Positions 21,388-32,260 of a DNA stretch of 64,000 nucleotides are shown piece after piece. The position numbers and the translations under genes were made by a program. The DNA comes from Capniomyces stellatus. Taxonomy: Eukaryota; Kickxellomycota; Harpellomycetes; Harpellales; Legeriomycetaceae. The notes below the pieces were generated by a model. That model was not told the origin of the DNA, ran no database searches, and worked only from the letters and a program-made list of their open reading frames with translations. The stretch lies in NCBI GenBank assembly GCA_001661515.1, contig LUVW01000004.1:660514-724513 (forward strand), written 5' to 3'. Position 1 is the stretch's first letter. Each line of letters starts with the position of its first letter.

Positions 21388-22032
21388 AAAACATACAATA
21401 TTAAACAATGCTATAAAAATACTATAAAACACTGTACTATTTTGGTATGATAAAATATTAGCCGATACCCTCCTTCGATTAATTAGATCGTTTGTACCCG
21501 ATGAGCATTGGTTCAGGGAGGTTGGTGCTACTTTAATTTTGTACAGGATCAAGTAACGGGGGTTTGTGAACAGCCTCTAAAAACGATGCTGTTGCCAGAA
21601 TCGTCTTGGTATTGAGGGTTTCAGGATTCCCAATAATTTTAGTGATTGGTTGTTTTAACTCCTCTGCCAAGGAGCTTGTCACGTTGGTAGACCATGCAGG
21701 ATCCTTAATTATATATATTCTATATTTTAAAATAAACAAGTAAAGGCCCCTCATTGACCACCACAAACTCGACAGAAACAAATTTCATTAAATGATATAC
21801 AGTATGGAGTTATTAGTAATATATTTAAATAATAAAAGTATAATCATAGTAATATAATAGACAGAAGGAAAACAAAGAAAAAGAAAAAAGTTTGGAAAAG
21901 AATAGTCAAATAAACACGAAAAGAAAGTAAAGGAGAGAAAAGTGAGTGTGGAAAACGGGAGGAGCGGGGGAGGAAGGAAACAGTATGATATATAATTCTT
22001 GAGATAATTTTTTTTTTCGTTTGTTTGTGGTA
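21388..22032. other. Spacer downstream of HMG-CoA reductase, with decayed repeat
   Basis: The minus strand holds ORF pieces (21533-21781, and about 21440-21540 reading KVAPTSLNQ...GTNDLINR) that resemble the decayed repeat near 10060-10175. They look like an inactive retroelement that I cannot assign. The rest is AT-rich 3' flank of HMG-CoA reductase. Confidence 0.35.
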
Positions 22033-25000
22033 TTATCCAGATGGAGTGGCTGGCGAAGTTGACCTGCTGGGGTTCTGAATGATGTTTTCAAGAGCCATTT
22101 GCAAGGCAGCAGGTGGGGCAGAGTAGTTTAGAGAATGAGGATCAGCAGCACCGCCACTTGCAGCGTTGATGCTAGCAGAGGTCTCAGCAGCCTTGGCTGA
22201 GATGTCACTTTGCGAAAGCAACAAAACTGGGCTTAGGGACCTGGCAGGAGTGTTCAAGGGAGTTGATGGACCCTTTCTATTCAGACTGATGTGTGACTTG
22301 ACCAAATGACCGGCAGCGAGAGCGGCACAAAGCGACAATTCGCCGGCCATCACGCTAGCAACTATAATCCTTGCCAGACGCTGGGCGTTCTTGCCTGGCT
22401 GAGTCTGGTTTGGACCCTTGCAGTTCAGCATTTCCAGGCAGGAAGCTTGGGGGCCCAAACTGGTACCACCACCAATTGTGCCAACCTCAACACAGGGCAT
22501 GGAGCAGGAGATGCGCAGGTCGTTTCCATCGTCACCAGCACACTCCATCAGTGTCATACACATTGAAGACTCGACGTTCTGGGCAGGATCTTGACCGGTT
22601 GCCAGGAAAATAGCGGTGAGGATGTTGGCGGCGTGGGCATTGAAGCCGCCGAGGGCACCAGCCATGGCAGACCCAATGAGATTCTTCTTGGTGTTCAGCA
22701 TGACGAGCTCACTGGTGGTAGTTTTGAGGACCTTGACCACAACATCAGCGGGAATTATGGCCTCGGCAACAACAGATTTGCCTCTGCCCTCAATCCAGTT
22801 GATGGCGGCAGGCTTCTTGTCGGTACAGTAATTTCCACTAACGCTAACAACCTGAGCACCAGGGAAGGTGTCAATAATCAGTGTTAAAGCCTTTTCGCAC
22901 CCCTTGGATATCATGTTCATTCCCATTGCATCGCCAGTAAACGTCGAAAAACGGACGTAGCACAGGCGGCCGGCCATGGCAGTCTTGAGGCTGAGCAGCT
23001 TTGCGTATCTCGAAGTGCTTTCAAAGGCAGACTTGACGGCACCAAACCCAACAGGCGAGTCCAACCACCGCTTGAGCTCGGCAGCAACAGTGATGTTTGG
23101 CATTTCAATGCACGGGCCTCTTGTGATTCCATCGTTGATCAGGACGGTTGTTGCTCCGCCTCCCATTGATATCGCCTTGCAGCCTCTGCTTGTTGACGCC
23201 ACCAACGCACCCTCGGTTGTGGCCATTGGAATGTGTAGTGACTCGTTGTCGATTGTGATTGGCCCGGCAATGCCTACAGGAATGGGCATAAACCCAACTA
23301 CGTTCTCGCAGCACTGGCCAATGACCTTGGAGTAGTCGTAGTGCTGGTACGGAAGCTGCGAGGCTGCGATCTCCAGACCCTCCTGGTTTCTTGAAATCAG
23401 AATTCTGCGGATCTTGACTGCCCTCATACTGTCACCAAGTCTGGCCTCCAACGCGTAGGCAGGAATCAGCCCTGCGCTGACCATCTCGACAATCTCAAGA
23501 TCGTGGATGTGCGACGATCCGTGCGACTTTAGGATTCGAAGGCAGTGCTCAGGCGTTCTCATCTCCTGATTCTGGTCTTGGTCAGACTCTGATTCACTGG
23601 AACTGACTATGACTTTGGATCTGGTGGACTGTGTGCTGATTGGCTTGAACGCGCTTGTTACTGGAGTGCTGATGGCGGTTTTCATGTCATGAGACTTTGG
23701 CAAGCTGTACAGGTTCACCGAGTTTTCAACATCACCACCCCCGTTCTTGTTGGCCAGAACCTCCCGCAGCTGCGAGTTGCTCGAGGGTCTGTTCATGACG
23801 CGGTCAAACTTCAGGTCGACTGAGCTGCTGTTGTTGCTGTTGGTTGTGCTTAGCGAGTCATGTTCGTGATCCTGGCCAGCGCTGATCACGTGACCGATAT
23901 TTGCGGTCTGGTCAACCAAGCTGGAGCTGGTGATGGAGTAGTTCTTGACAAAGGCGTCAAAGCCGTTGAACATCCAGCTCAGATTGAACCCAACAGAAAC
24001 GACCAGCAGCCCCAAAATCATGGTGATCAGAATCTGGCTCTGGTCAAAGACCTGGCTGGACTCTGTTGGTGAAGCTAGCCAGTACTGCAGCGGAACAGCC
24101 AGTACCAGAATCTGTTCAACACCCGCAACCAAAGCCCCAGACTTCTCCACTCCGCCAACAGCCAGCAAAATGTGCTCAACCAAAGGCTGCACCAACACGT
24201 CCAGGTTGGCTGAGCCCGTTGAGTCGACAAACAGCCGCTCAGACGCCTTGCCCGCTGCCTTGCTGGTCAGGCTGTTCTGGAACGGCGCCTTGAGTTCAAG
24301 TAAGTTCAGCAGCAGAAATCCGATCAGCACAAACACTTTGACTCGTGACACCAGCTGCGTGTCCTGCTTGGAAGCATCCTCGATCAGCACCTGCAGCGTG
24401 ATTGGCTTGTACAACTGCAAATCGCTGGTCTTGCTGCTCATCTTCTTTTCCATGTCCGCCTCTGTACGCGCGTGGATCAGCTGCAGTTTCAGCGCCAGCA
24501 CGCTTGTGAAAATCGTAAACAGAATCACCGAGTCAAACAGCAGGAAAAATATCGAAAACACCGCAAAGTGCTTCAGTCCCGCCACCCCGCTCAGGGAAGC
24601 TGCCGCAAGTCCCGCAAGCTCAAACCCATAGTCCCTGATCAGCTGGTTGAAACACTTTGAAACGCCTCGTTCAATCTGCGAGTTGACCAGCTCAATGCGC
24701 GCCTTCTTCTGCGCCTCCCTTGTCCGCCTGCCCGCAACCTCCTTCTCCTCGCTGCTGTTGAAGTGGTCCTGCGTGGCCACCAGCAGCACCGACCTTGCCA
24801 GCCCAATCTGCTTGTCAAACCCATTACATATTATCAGGAACGGCAAAGACTCGGTCAGCATCACCACATCCACTTGCAGGTCAAACAGCCGCACCACAGC
24901 CAACGACACTACCAATGCAAACACCTGACACAGAACCACCATCAACGACAACCACATCCGCGATCCGTACTTCCTCATCGTCGTAAACAGCTGCACAAGC

Positions 25001-25884
25001 ATCGCCAGCACAATCGCATAGCTGATCACTACCATCGTTATCTCGCTTCCGCTTGATTTGTGCAGCAAATCTCCTACCCTCCACACTATGTTCTGCCCCA
25101 CCACCGCAAGCCACGGAAACTCTGTTCGATCACTCAACCATTTCCCCTCCACTCCCCCCTTCTTCTTCTTCTCCTCATTCCCCCGCTCTGTCACCTCCTC
25201 TGTGTCCATCATTTCCGCTACTCCCTGCCACCACTTGTACGCCCTCTTTTCCTGCCCCTTTGTTGTCGCATTCACCAGGTACCCCAGTGCCAGCCCCTGC
25301 GCCCCCGTAACTTGCCCCCGCGCGCTTTTCCTCAGATCCTGCAGCAAGTACTCGTGCTTCCCCTTCACCACTCTGTCAATGTCCATCCCCTTTGATATTA
25401 TCTCCCTTGTTATTGGACTAAAGCTCAAACACTCCCCCTTCACCCTTCCGCACACCTCCTCAAACCCTACCTTGTCCTCTCCCTTCGATTCCTCCTTTCC
25501 CCCCACCCAAAACTCCTTGATCATCTCGTCTATCTTCCGGATCCGTCTTGCGTGCTCAACTTGAAGCACTCCCGCTGGCTCAAATGCCCCCGACACTCTC
25601 AGCACTACCGTAAACAGCTCCAACCGCTCCGTCACTCTGCCCTCCTCTCCCCCATCCTTTGCCACCTTGTCCATTCCGCTCAATATAACCTCGCGCCCCC
25701 TCTTCATGTACTCTAGCTTCTGCTGTGGCACCTCCAAGTTTGGCCTCTTGAACAGCTCGTCATGTCTTACCGATGACCATAGCCAATAACTCACAAATAG
25801 CACCGACACCAAACTCACAACCATCGTCTCTATTGGATTCCTTGCCGACAACCGTGTCAGCCTACTGGCAAACTTCCGATCCAT
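22033..25884 (-). CDS. HMG1: HMG-CoA reductase with sterol-sensing membrane domain
   Basis: Reduces HMG-CoA to mevalonate with NADPH, the committed step of sterol/isoprenoid synthesis, in the ER membrane. The 1,283-residue single-exon protein has an N-terminal membrane segment (about 20-40), a lumenal region, then a multi-helix sterol-sensing-like block (about 270-640) and a Ser/Asn/Asp-rich linker (about 690-790). The catalytic domain (about 800-1210) shows all key motifs: TTEGALVAS with catalytic Glu891, TDKKPAAINW with Lys1023, TGQDPAQN with Asp1099, and LVKSHISLN with His1198. Spacings equal those of the human enzyme. A tail of about 80 residues rich in Ser/Ala/Pro follows. The ATG at 25884 is the first in frame. 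It is longer than yeast Hmg1 (1,054) through the lumenal region and tail. The HRD1 gene at 55389 encodes the ligase that degrades this enzyme in yeast. Confidence 0.96.
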   Translation of the reverse strand: MDRKFASRLTRLSARNPIETMVVSLVSVLFVSYWLWSSVRHDELFKRPNLEVPQQKLEYMKRGREVILSGMDKVAKDGGEEGRVTERLELFTVVLRVSGAFEPAGVLQVEHARRIRKIDEMIKEFWVGGKEESKGEDKVGFEEVCGRVKGECLSFSPITREIISKGMDIDRVVKGKHEYLLQDLRKSARGQVTGAQGLALGYLVNATTKGQEKRAYKWWQGVAEMMDTEEVTERGNEEKKKKGGVEGKWLSDRTEFPWLAVVGQNIVWRVGDLLHKSSGSEITMVVISYAIVLAMLVQLFTTMRKYGSRMWLSLMVVLCQVFALVVSLAVVRLFDLQVDVVMLTESLPFLIICNGFDKQIGLARSVLLVATQDHFNSSEEKEVAGRRTREAQKKARIELVNSQIERGVSKCFNQLIRDYGFELAGLAAASLSGVAGLKHFAVFSIFFLLFDSVILFTIFTSVLALKLQLIHARTEADMEKKMSSKTSDLQLYKPITLQVLIEDASKQDTQLVSRVKVFVLIGFLLLNLLELKAPFQNSLTSKAAGKASERLFVDSTGSANLDVLVQPLVEHILLAVGGVEKSGALVAGVEQILVLAVPLQYWLASPTESSQVFDQSQILITMILGLLVVSVGFNLSWMFNGFDAFVKNYSITSSSLVDQTANIGHVISAGQDHEHDSLSTTNSNNSSSVDLKFDRVMNRPSSNSQLREVLANKNGGGDVENSVNLYSLPKSHDMKTAISTPVTSAFKPISTQSTRSKVIVSSSESESDQDQNQEMRTPEHCLRILKSHGSSHIHDLEIVEMVSAGLIPAYALEARLGDSMRAVKIRRILISRNQEGLEIAASQLPYQHYDYSKVIGQCCENVVGFMPIPVGIAGPITIDNESLHIPMATTEGALVASTSRGCKAISMGGGATTVLINDGITRGPCIEMPNITVAAELKRWLDSPVGFGAVKSAFESTSRYAKLLSLKTAMAGRLCYVRFSTFTGDAMGMNMISKGCEKALTLIIDTFPGAQVVSVSGNYCTDKKPAAINWIEGRGKSVVAEAIIPADVVVKVLKTTTSELVMLNTKKNLIGSAMAGALGGFNAHAANILTAIFLATGQDPAQNVESSMCMTLMECAGDDGNDLRISCSMPCVEVGTIGGGTSLGPQASCLEMLNCKGPNQTQPGKNAQRLARIIVASVMAGELSLCAALAAGHLVKSHISLNRKGPSTPLNTPARSLSPVLLLSQSDISAKAAETSASINAASGGAADPHSLNYSAPPAALQMALENIIQNPSRSTSPATPSG

Positions 25885-28800
25885 ATTCCCTTTTATCTTA
25901 TCTATCCTATTGTTTTATAACTTTACTTGTTCCTGTGGTACCCTTTGTGCCTTACTTTTTCATTCACAATATACCCCCTAGTTTTATTTAAACTCAAAAT
26001 CCCAACGCTCCTGTCTTTGCTGCTTTTGAATCCCGTTCTATTTTACCCAAAGCTCTACCTTGTATCACTATATCGCTAACCTGTGCTATATCTATTTCAA
26101 ATTACAATATAACGTGTCTCTTGTTACAAACTTTGTTTCCTTTTTCAATTCTTCTTCTACTTTTGTTCTTCCCAACCCAATCACACCCAAAAACATCATA
26201 CTACCATTTGTGTGTCCTCAACACCACGTTTATATTTCACAATTTGCTCTAGCTTTGTTAATAAGTACTTTTAATGTACTGAATTTGTTGCTGTTTTTTT
26301 TTAAAAAAAACATTTTAATTCCATCCCCTACCACCTAAACCCTAATTCTGCTTTTTTTACATTTCTCAGAACCCCATTCCACTCCTTTTTTTGGGTCCAA
26401 ATTTCTAAATTTTCAACATTCTACCATCTATCAATACAACCATAGACCCTTCCTCACATACCTTAATTGACCTGTTGCCTTGAATCTGTTATCCTCATGT
26501 ATAGCGATCAATGCTTCAATGATTTTAGGTAGTAGAATATACGAACGCAAAAACTGCTGGAATTTATTTTTCTTACTTTTTTGATAATACTTTTTTTTCT
26601 CCAATTTCTTGTTTTAAATAACCTGGGTTTTCTTTCTTTATCAAGTCTTTCAACCTAGTGATTATAAAAATTGTATCTCGGTTACTCGTTGACTTATTTT
26701 ATTTTTTTAAGTACACACTATTTAACGTTTAAATTTATTTTTTTTACTAGTTCCTTTCTTTTGAACTCTAATATTGTTTCACCGTTTAATTGTTCCTTTT
26801 CAATTATCTTTTTTTATTTTTCCAAATTTATATTACTTTAGCCATTATATAATATTAACTGGACTTTTATTTCTTTTTCTCTTTTTTTTCTCCTTTCTTC
26901 TTTTTTCACAGTTCCTTTCATGCTTAAAAGTTTGCTATCACTAAAGCCCCCAATTTTTAAGCTGCTTTTTTATCCTTTCAAATCTTTCTTACTCTTCAAA
27001 TTATGTATTTTTTCGATGGATAATTGGATTGGCTTTATTTTCACGTTACTAAAATCTGCTGCAATTATTAATTGGTCCTTTGTATTTATTAAAAGTATTG
27101 TTGATTTCGATGCATAAACTTTTGCTTCTTTTTCTTTCGCTCTTTTCCTCTAAAATCATCGGTTTTTATTCAAATTTTATGATTCACCATCAGCTCCTAC
27201 TACTTTTGCTCTAAATTGATTCTTTATCACAACCAACAATTCCTCATATTCAACCGAATCAATTGTTTTTCTCTCCCCCAATCTTTTGCCTTAAATTTCC
27301 ATATCTCTATCACTTTATCTACCTTTACATTTATATTTTAAATCTGTATTTTTTTTTATTTCTTTTTTTTATTGAAATTTTTATTTCCATTTATATTTTC
27401 ATTTCAACATTTGTTAGTTTTTTTGCTTTCACTTCAAAAATACCCGTGTTCCTTTCTCCTCACCCCCCGGTAAACACATTTATGTTTACCATGTTTACCA
27501 TATATTTTGGCTTAATAAAATCATCGTTTTTATCTCATTTTTTTTTATAAAAATGCGACAACACTTGCTCATCTATCCATTCACTCTATTATTAAAAGCT
27601 TACCTAGTATCAATTCTTATTTACTACTGGCATCTTCCTCTTCCCACCCTTCAAGTCAGTTTAACTTATTAACTTTCTGTTTTGGGCCATATTGGACTCA
27701 ACCATTTGTGCAACCATTTTCTTCATTTGTTTTTTCTTTATCTATTCGTCAATTAGGGTTTGCAGATTTAAAATTAAAAACAAAATTAACGTCCCTTTTC
27801 AGCCCTGTTTCTTTTTTCTGCAAGGCTTCCTCTTATTGTTTCTCAAACAACATACATTTCTATTTCCAGTGTACAACGCCGTTGCATTACATTATCTGAA
27901 ACACAACATCTCCTACTTGATAATCTTCCCTTGCTCCTCACACACTCTTGACTCATCTCCCAGTTTAATTTCGAGCCTTTGAAATGATATCCAGAATAAA
28001 ATATAAAGCTCAGATCAACCTTCATCTTAGCCCACAAATACACATACTATTAAAATCAAAACTATGTGAACTATTTCACAAAAAAAAAACAAATATAAAT
28101 AAGCTTTGAAATAAATAAAATACAACCTTATAAAGTATGTTGCTTGCCTGAGAAACCCGCACTGCTCGCCAACCTTTTCATTCAACCTAATTTTACATCT
28201 CCTGTATTTCCTTTTATAACCTTTTCCATATCAATTACATATACCACTTTACAAGCCATACAGTCCACTTTATCAATTGTCTGCCTCAGCCCTGGTCCCC
28301 ATTTAACTTTAGTACACCTCCCGCCTCCTATTCCCAATCTCTTGCCCTAACTTTTCATTTCAGGGGTTTTTTTTGGGCTTGACCCATCTACTTTACAGAA
28401 CTCGTTTTCTTTTGAAAATCAACAGCAACCAAACTCACTTCGCCATATTACTTGCATTCACCGCCCAAATCTACATTAAAATAAAACCTGTTCTTCTAAA
28501 TTAATTATAAGCGCCAAACTAACCCAATAACACCACCTCACCCATTTATGCCAACAATCCCACCTCCTCAACGCCTCATCCCCATTCACCAGTATTGGTT
28601 TAAAACTAAAAAACAATTACACATTAGCCAAAATATTCAATTGAGACTATGTTATTATAAACTGTTAATACCCAGAAACAGACATTGTCAACATATTATC
28701 AATACTTGAATCAAACTATAATGTAATGCCAACTAACCAAAGGAGACTCCGATTAATCCAATTGCAAATCCAGTACCATTGTTTGGGTTTATAGTAACAA

Positions 28801-29221
28801 CCAACATCACAAACCCTTTTTAACGATTGAAACATTGTTATAATTGTACATTAAAGTAGGTGCATGTTCAAATTGTACTTTTCAATTTAAACAAAACTTT
28901 TTTCACCAAATTTTACTTTTACAACATTTGTTTTTGAATATAAACTATAAAGTAAAAAAATCCAGTCTGGTATAATCTGGTCTGGTCTGATCCGAGCTAT
29001 TTAATAAACCATTATTGCCAAAAACGCCGTCATTAACTTGGCTTTTTGTTTATCATTTCTTTTCTTTTTCCAAGTAATACGTGCTTTAGGATGTAGGTGT
29101 TTTGAAAACAGAATATTTGGCTGTACCGATCAGGAACTGTTTGTTTTTATGCCAAGCTGCTTGAAATCAAGTGCAATATCGTGCTATTTGCCATAATAGA
29201 GCCCTAAAATTAAATTTTATG
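25885..29221. other. Long AT-rich spacer upstream of HMG-CoA reductase
   Basis: About 3.3 kb without a recognisable gene. It is strongly T/C-rich on the + strand from 25900 to about 28400, with many T runs. Short open frames here (for example 27263-27550) encode only Phe/Leu/Ile/Ser-rich low-complexity peptides and look like composition effects. The HMG-CoA reductase promoter should lie at its left end. Confidence 0.6.
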
Positions 29222-29303
29222 GTCGGTGTGTCCGAGTGGTTAAGGAGATAGACTAGAAATCTATTGGGCTCTGCCCGCACAGGTTCAAATCCTGTCGCCG
29301 ACG
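29222..29303 (+). tRNA. tRNA-Ser (anticodon AGA)
   Basis: 82-nt class II tRNA. The acceptor stem GTCGGTG pairs with CGCCGAC (29296-29302, one G-T pair), with discriminator G. The D arm contains GAGTGGTTAAGGAG. The anticodon stem ATAGA/TCTAT encloses loop CTAGAAA with anticodon AGA at 29255-29257. A long variable arm (TGGGCTCTGCCCGCA) is typical of serine tRNA, and the T arm contains AGGTTCAAATCCT (B box). There is no intron. A TTTT run follows about 10 bases downstream as Pol III terminator. Decodes UCU (and UCC with inosine). Confidence 0.97.
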
Positions 29304-30243
29304 GTATATTCTTTTGCTTTTAGTAACAAAGTGGATTGAATAAGCTTTTTTTTTTGGCGGTTGTACTTGGCATATCTGGTGGTACTTTTTAGATCTAAAA
29401 TCATCAAAGTGATTCTCTGATCTGGTATACCATGCCAGCTACATATTTCACACTTATTTGGTAGGAGCTTAAGCAGCATGATTTCACGAGATGCAACTCG
29501 GTGTGGTAGGTCAACTTCAGGCCAGAAAAAGTAGATAAAGAAACCATATTATTGAATTTTTGACTCTTAAAAATGTATAAAAGGCGATAAACACTGGCTG
29601 TTTGAAAATCCGTCAGTATTGTATTACCTTGTAAATTGGACTAGCTATATTTTTCTAGTTAGCAAGGACGTGTGATGTTTGTAATTGGGTTTATCGATAT
29701 ACCACGATTGTGGTCTCAACTGTGATAAATGGCAAATTTTTTGTAGAATTTACTAGTAAAGTTTGATTCAACCTAGAACATTAATATCATTGGCTTTGTT
29801 CAATTTTTCTCGCTTGTTTTCACAAGTTAATAAGCATTCGAAGGTTAAAAAAAAATTCGATGTGGCAACTAGGAAAAGTATGGTAAATAAGGGTAATTTG
29901 AATTAAGGAACTCGCTACTTCTGATTTGACTGATTAAAAAAAAAAAGCATAAAATTTTTTTTTTTTACTCAACCAAAATAATTATTGCGAAAAAGGTCAA
30001 GAAATTTTTTTTAATGAAAAAAAGTGAAGGAAAAAAAAAAAAAAAAGTTGGTTGTAAACTTGAGGTAGTATCATTTGCTTCGTTCAAACATTTGGAATAA
30101 AGAGTAAAGGTGATATAACAAAACTATATAGATTTCTATTGTTTTTTTTTCCACAGTTGAAAAGCCTAGGTAGTAATAACTAGAAGTTCAAAAACAAAAG
30201 TAAAAGCAGATTAGTAAAAGATTAAGTGCTAAGGAAAAAGAAA
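29304..30243. other. Spacer between tRNA-Ser and SSZ1
   Basis: 940 bases, AT-rich with several A and T runs. The last 250 bases before 30244 are A/G-rich and form the likely SSZ1 promoter and leader. No other gene is seen. Confidence 0.6.
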
Positions 30244-31851
30244 ATGTCAGGAAAAGAAACATATATTGGAATTAGTCTTGGAAATCACAATTCGGTGATT
30301 GCGGTGTTGGGAAATGGAGGTAGAATCGTTGTTATCGCCAATGAGGATGGAGATCACAAGACACCAACATACCTGGCCTTTACAGATGATGAGGTGTACA
30401 GTGGAACACAGGCAAAACATCAATCGGTGTTTAACAGCAAGAATACAGTTGTGGGATTCCGGGATTTGGTAGGAGCTAGCTACAGCGAGGAGTTGGCCAA
30501 GGAGAAAACCCACTTCTGCAAGATTGTCAAGGGAACTAATGGAGAGGCGAGCTACAAGATTACCAAGTCGGTTGGGGATGAGGGAGATGTTATTGAGGAG
30601 ATCCACAGTGCTTATGAAGTTATGGTTCAATACTTGTCGCAGTTGGCGTTGACAGCAAGCAGAAATCTGGGCTCAAAGATAGATGGGGCAGTAGTGTCGA
30701 TTCCAGAAAGCTACTCAGAGAAACAGAGAGCAGAGTTGTCAAAAGCATGCAAGGAGGCAGGAATCCCGGTGATTCAGTTTTTGACCGAGACAGCGGCAGG
30801 AGTGTTGGCAGCAGGATATGGAGCAAAGGCAGGCAGAAAGAATACAGGAGACGAGGTGGTTTTGGTTGTCGATGCGGGGGGCAGCGAGACCAATGTGTCG
30901 ATAGTAACAGTGATGGGGGGATTGCAGACAGTGATTGGAAACAAGGTGATGGCAGGAGTCAGCGGAGAACTGATGGACAACTTGTTAATGAAACACTTTG
31001 GCGATGAGTTTAAGAAGAAGACATCAGTTGACGTTTTTGACCGAAACATCAGCAGAGAAATGCTGAAGATGAAGTACGCAGTCGAGTATACAAAACACAC
31101 ACTCAGCAGTGCCGTGTCAGCGCCATGCTCGATTGAGTCGCTCAGCAACGGTGTGGACTTTAGCTCCACACTCAACAGACTGAGATTCGACATGTTGTGC
31201 TCCAAGATGTACTCGGAGCTCGAAGCAGGAATCAGGGCTTTGTTGAAGGAGACAAACTACACAAACAACGAAATCACCCAGGTTCTGTTTATTGGAGGCC
31301 CAGCCAAGATTGTCAAGCTCCAATCAAGAGTGTCAAACATGTTCCCAAATGCCAAGAGAAACTCCGACATTGACAACATTGACGAGTTGGTTGCTGTTGG
31401 ATGCGCAACACAGGCCCACCTGATCCACATTGGCGAAGCTTCAGCCTCGCAGGCCGAAAGCGGCTCATTCACCCTCGACAATGTCAAGGTTACAAGCAAG
31501 CCAGTTGGGTTGAAGCTAGGCGGCGACAACTTCTTGGCTGTTATTAACAGAAACACCCCAGTTCCAGTTGTGCGCTCAATCAGACTAAGCGTTCCAAGTG
31601 GCGAAACCAAGGCGTACTTTTGCGTCTGTGAAGGCGAGAAGTTTGTTCAGCCACCAGCCAGCGAGGATGAGGACAACGACGAAGAGCCCGCTACACACGC
31701 TTTTATTCCTGGAAATCTGCTTGCGGAATTTGTTCTTGATGTTGAAAGTGGAAGCGAGGTTGAGTTGACATGCTCAATTGACGTTGATAGCAAATTGGTT
31801 GTCAGTGCCAAAGACATCAAATCAAACAATCAAATGACAATTGACATCTAG
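30244..31851 (+). CDS. SSZ1: Ribosome-associated complex Hsp70-like protein Ssz1
   Basis: Atypical Hsp70 that pairs with the J-protein zuotin in the ribosome-associated complex and stimulates Ssb on nascent chains. The ATG at 30244 gives 535 residues (yeast Ssz1 538). The frame is open slightly upstream, but only with a non-ATG codon. The start reads METIGIS-like (SGKETYIGISLGNHNSVIAV). The ATPase-fold phosphate loops are visible but altered (VLVVDAGGSETNVSIV, and FIGGPAKIVKLQ where canonical Hsp70 has GGSTRIP). Segments SKNTVVGFRDLVG and VVSIPESYSEKQR resemble Ssz1. The C-terminal part after about residue 400 is short and contains an acidic insert (SEDEDNDEEPATHAF), as expected for a family with a truncated substrate domain. 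It is convergent with the gene ending at 32261. Confidence 0.87.
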   Translation: MSGKETYIGISLGNHNSVIAVLGNGGRIVVIANEDGDHKTPTYLAFTDDEVYSGTQAKHQSVFNSKNTVVGFRDLVGASYSEELAKEKTHFCKIVKGTNGEASYKITKSVGDEGDVIEEIHSAYEVMVQYLSQLALTASRNLGSKIDGAVVSIPESYSEKQRAELSKACKEAGIPVIQFLTETAAGVLAAGYGAKAGRKNTGDEVVLVVDAGGSETNVSIVTVMGGLQTVIGNKVMAGVSGELMDNLLMKHFGDEFKKKTSVDVFDRNISREMLKMKYAVEYTKHTLSSAVSAPCSIESLSNGVDFSSTLNRLRFDMLCSKMYSELEAGIRALLKETNYTNNEITQVLFIGGPAKIVKLQSRVSNMFPNAKRNSDIDNIDELVAVGCATQAHLIHIGEASASQAESGSFTLDNVKVTSKPVGLKLGGDNFLAVINRNTPVPVVRSIRLSVPSGETKAYFCVCEGEKFVQPPASEDEDNDEEPATHAFIPGNLLAEFVLDVESGSEVELTCSIDVDSKLVVSAKDIKSNNQMTIDI

Positions 31852-32260
31852 ACTAAAAACAATCAGTAAATAAATACAAATCCCGTCGCTTTTTATCTCC
31901 GCTTTTCACTTTACACTTTTTATCGTCCATTTTTATTTAATTGTAAGGTTTTATTCATCGACCTGTTTAATTTTGACACGATTATCCTTTTTCAAAAAAA
32001 AAAAAGAAAAAGAAAAGTGGAAAGAAAAATGAATAAAAATAGTATAAAACTTTTGGAAAATTTTGGAAAAAAAGAAGAAAAAAAATTAAGGTTAAAATTT
32101 ATCAGTTCAAAGTAATGAATGAGTTTGCTGATGCCCTTTGTTTAATACGGAGTGCATATACTTTTTTTTTTATTGCATTTAAAATAAGAGTAAAAATAAT
32201 AGTTAGCTTGTGCGTATGTGTGTGTGTATGTATAAAATAACAATAGAGAAAACATTATAT
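31852..32260. other. Convergent 3' spacer
   Basis: 409 bases between the 3' ends of SSZ1 and the 700-residue gene. AT-rich with A runs (31996-32006) and a short TG repeat near 32210-32225. Contains AATAAA-like words for both transcripts. No gene is seen. Confidence 0.6.

Noticed and set aside
25887..28350. Several Phe/Leu/Ile-rich ORFs on the + strand that look like membrane proteins
   Set aside because: They follow from the T-rich strand bias of the spacer; no conserved motif or coding-type base composition.
30226..30243. Upstream extension of SSZ1 by six residues
   Set aside because: The extension begins with GTG. The first in-frame ATG is 30244 and gives the family's usual N-terminus.
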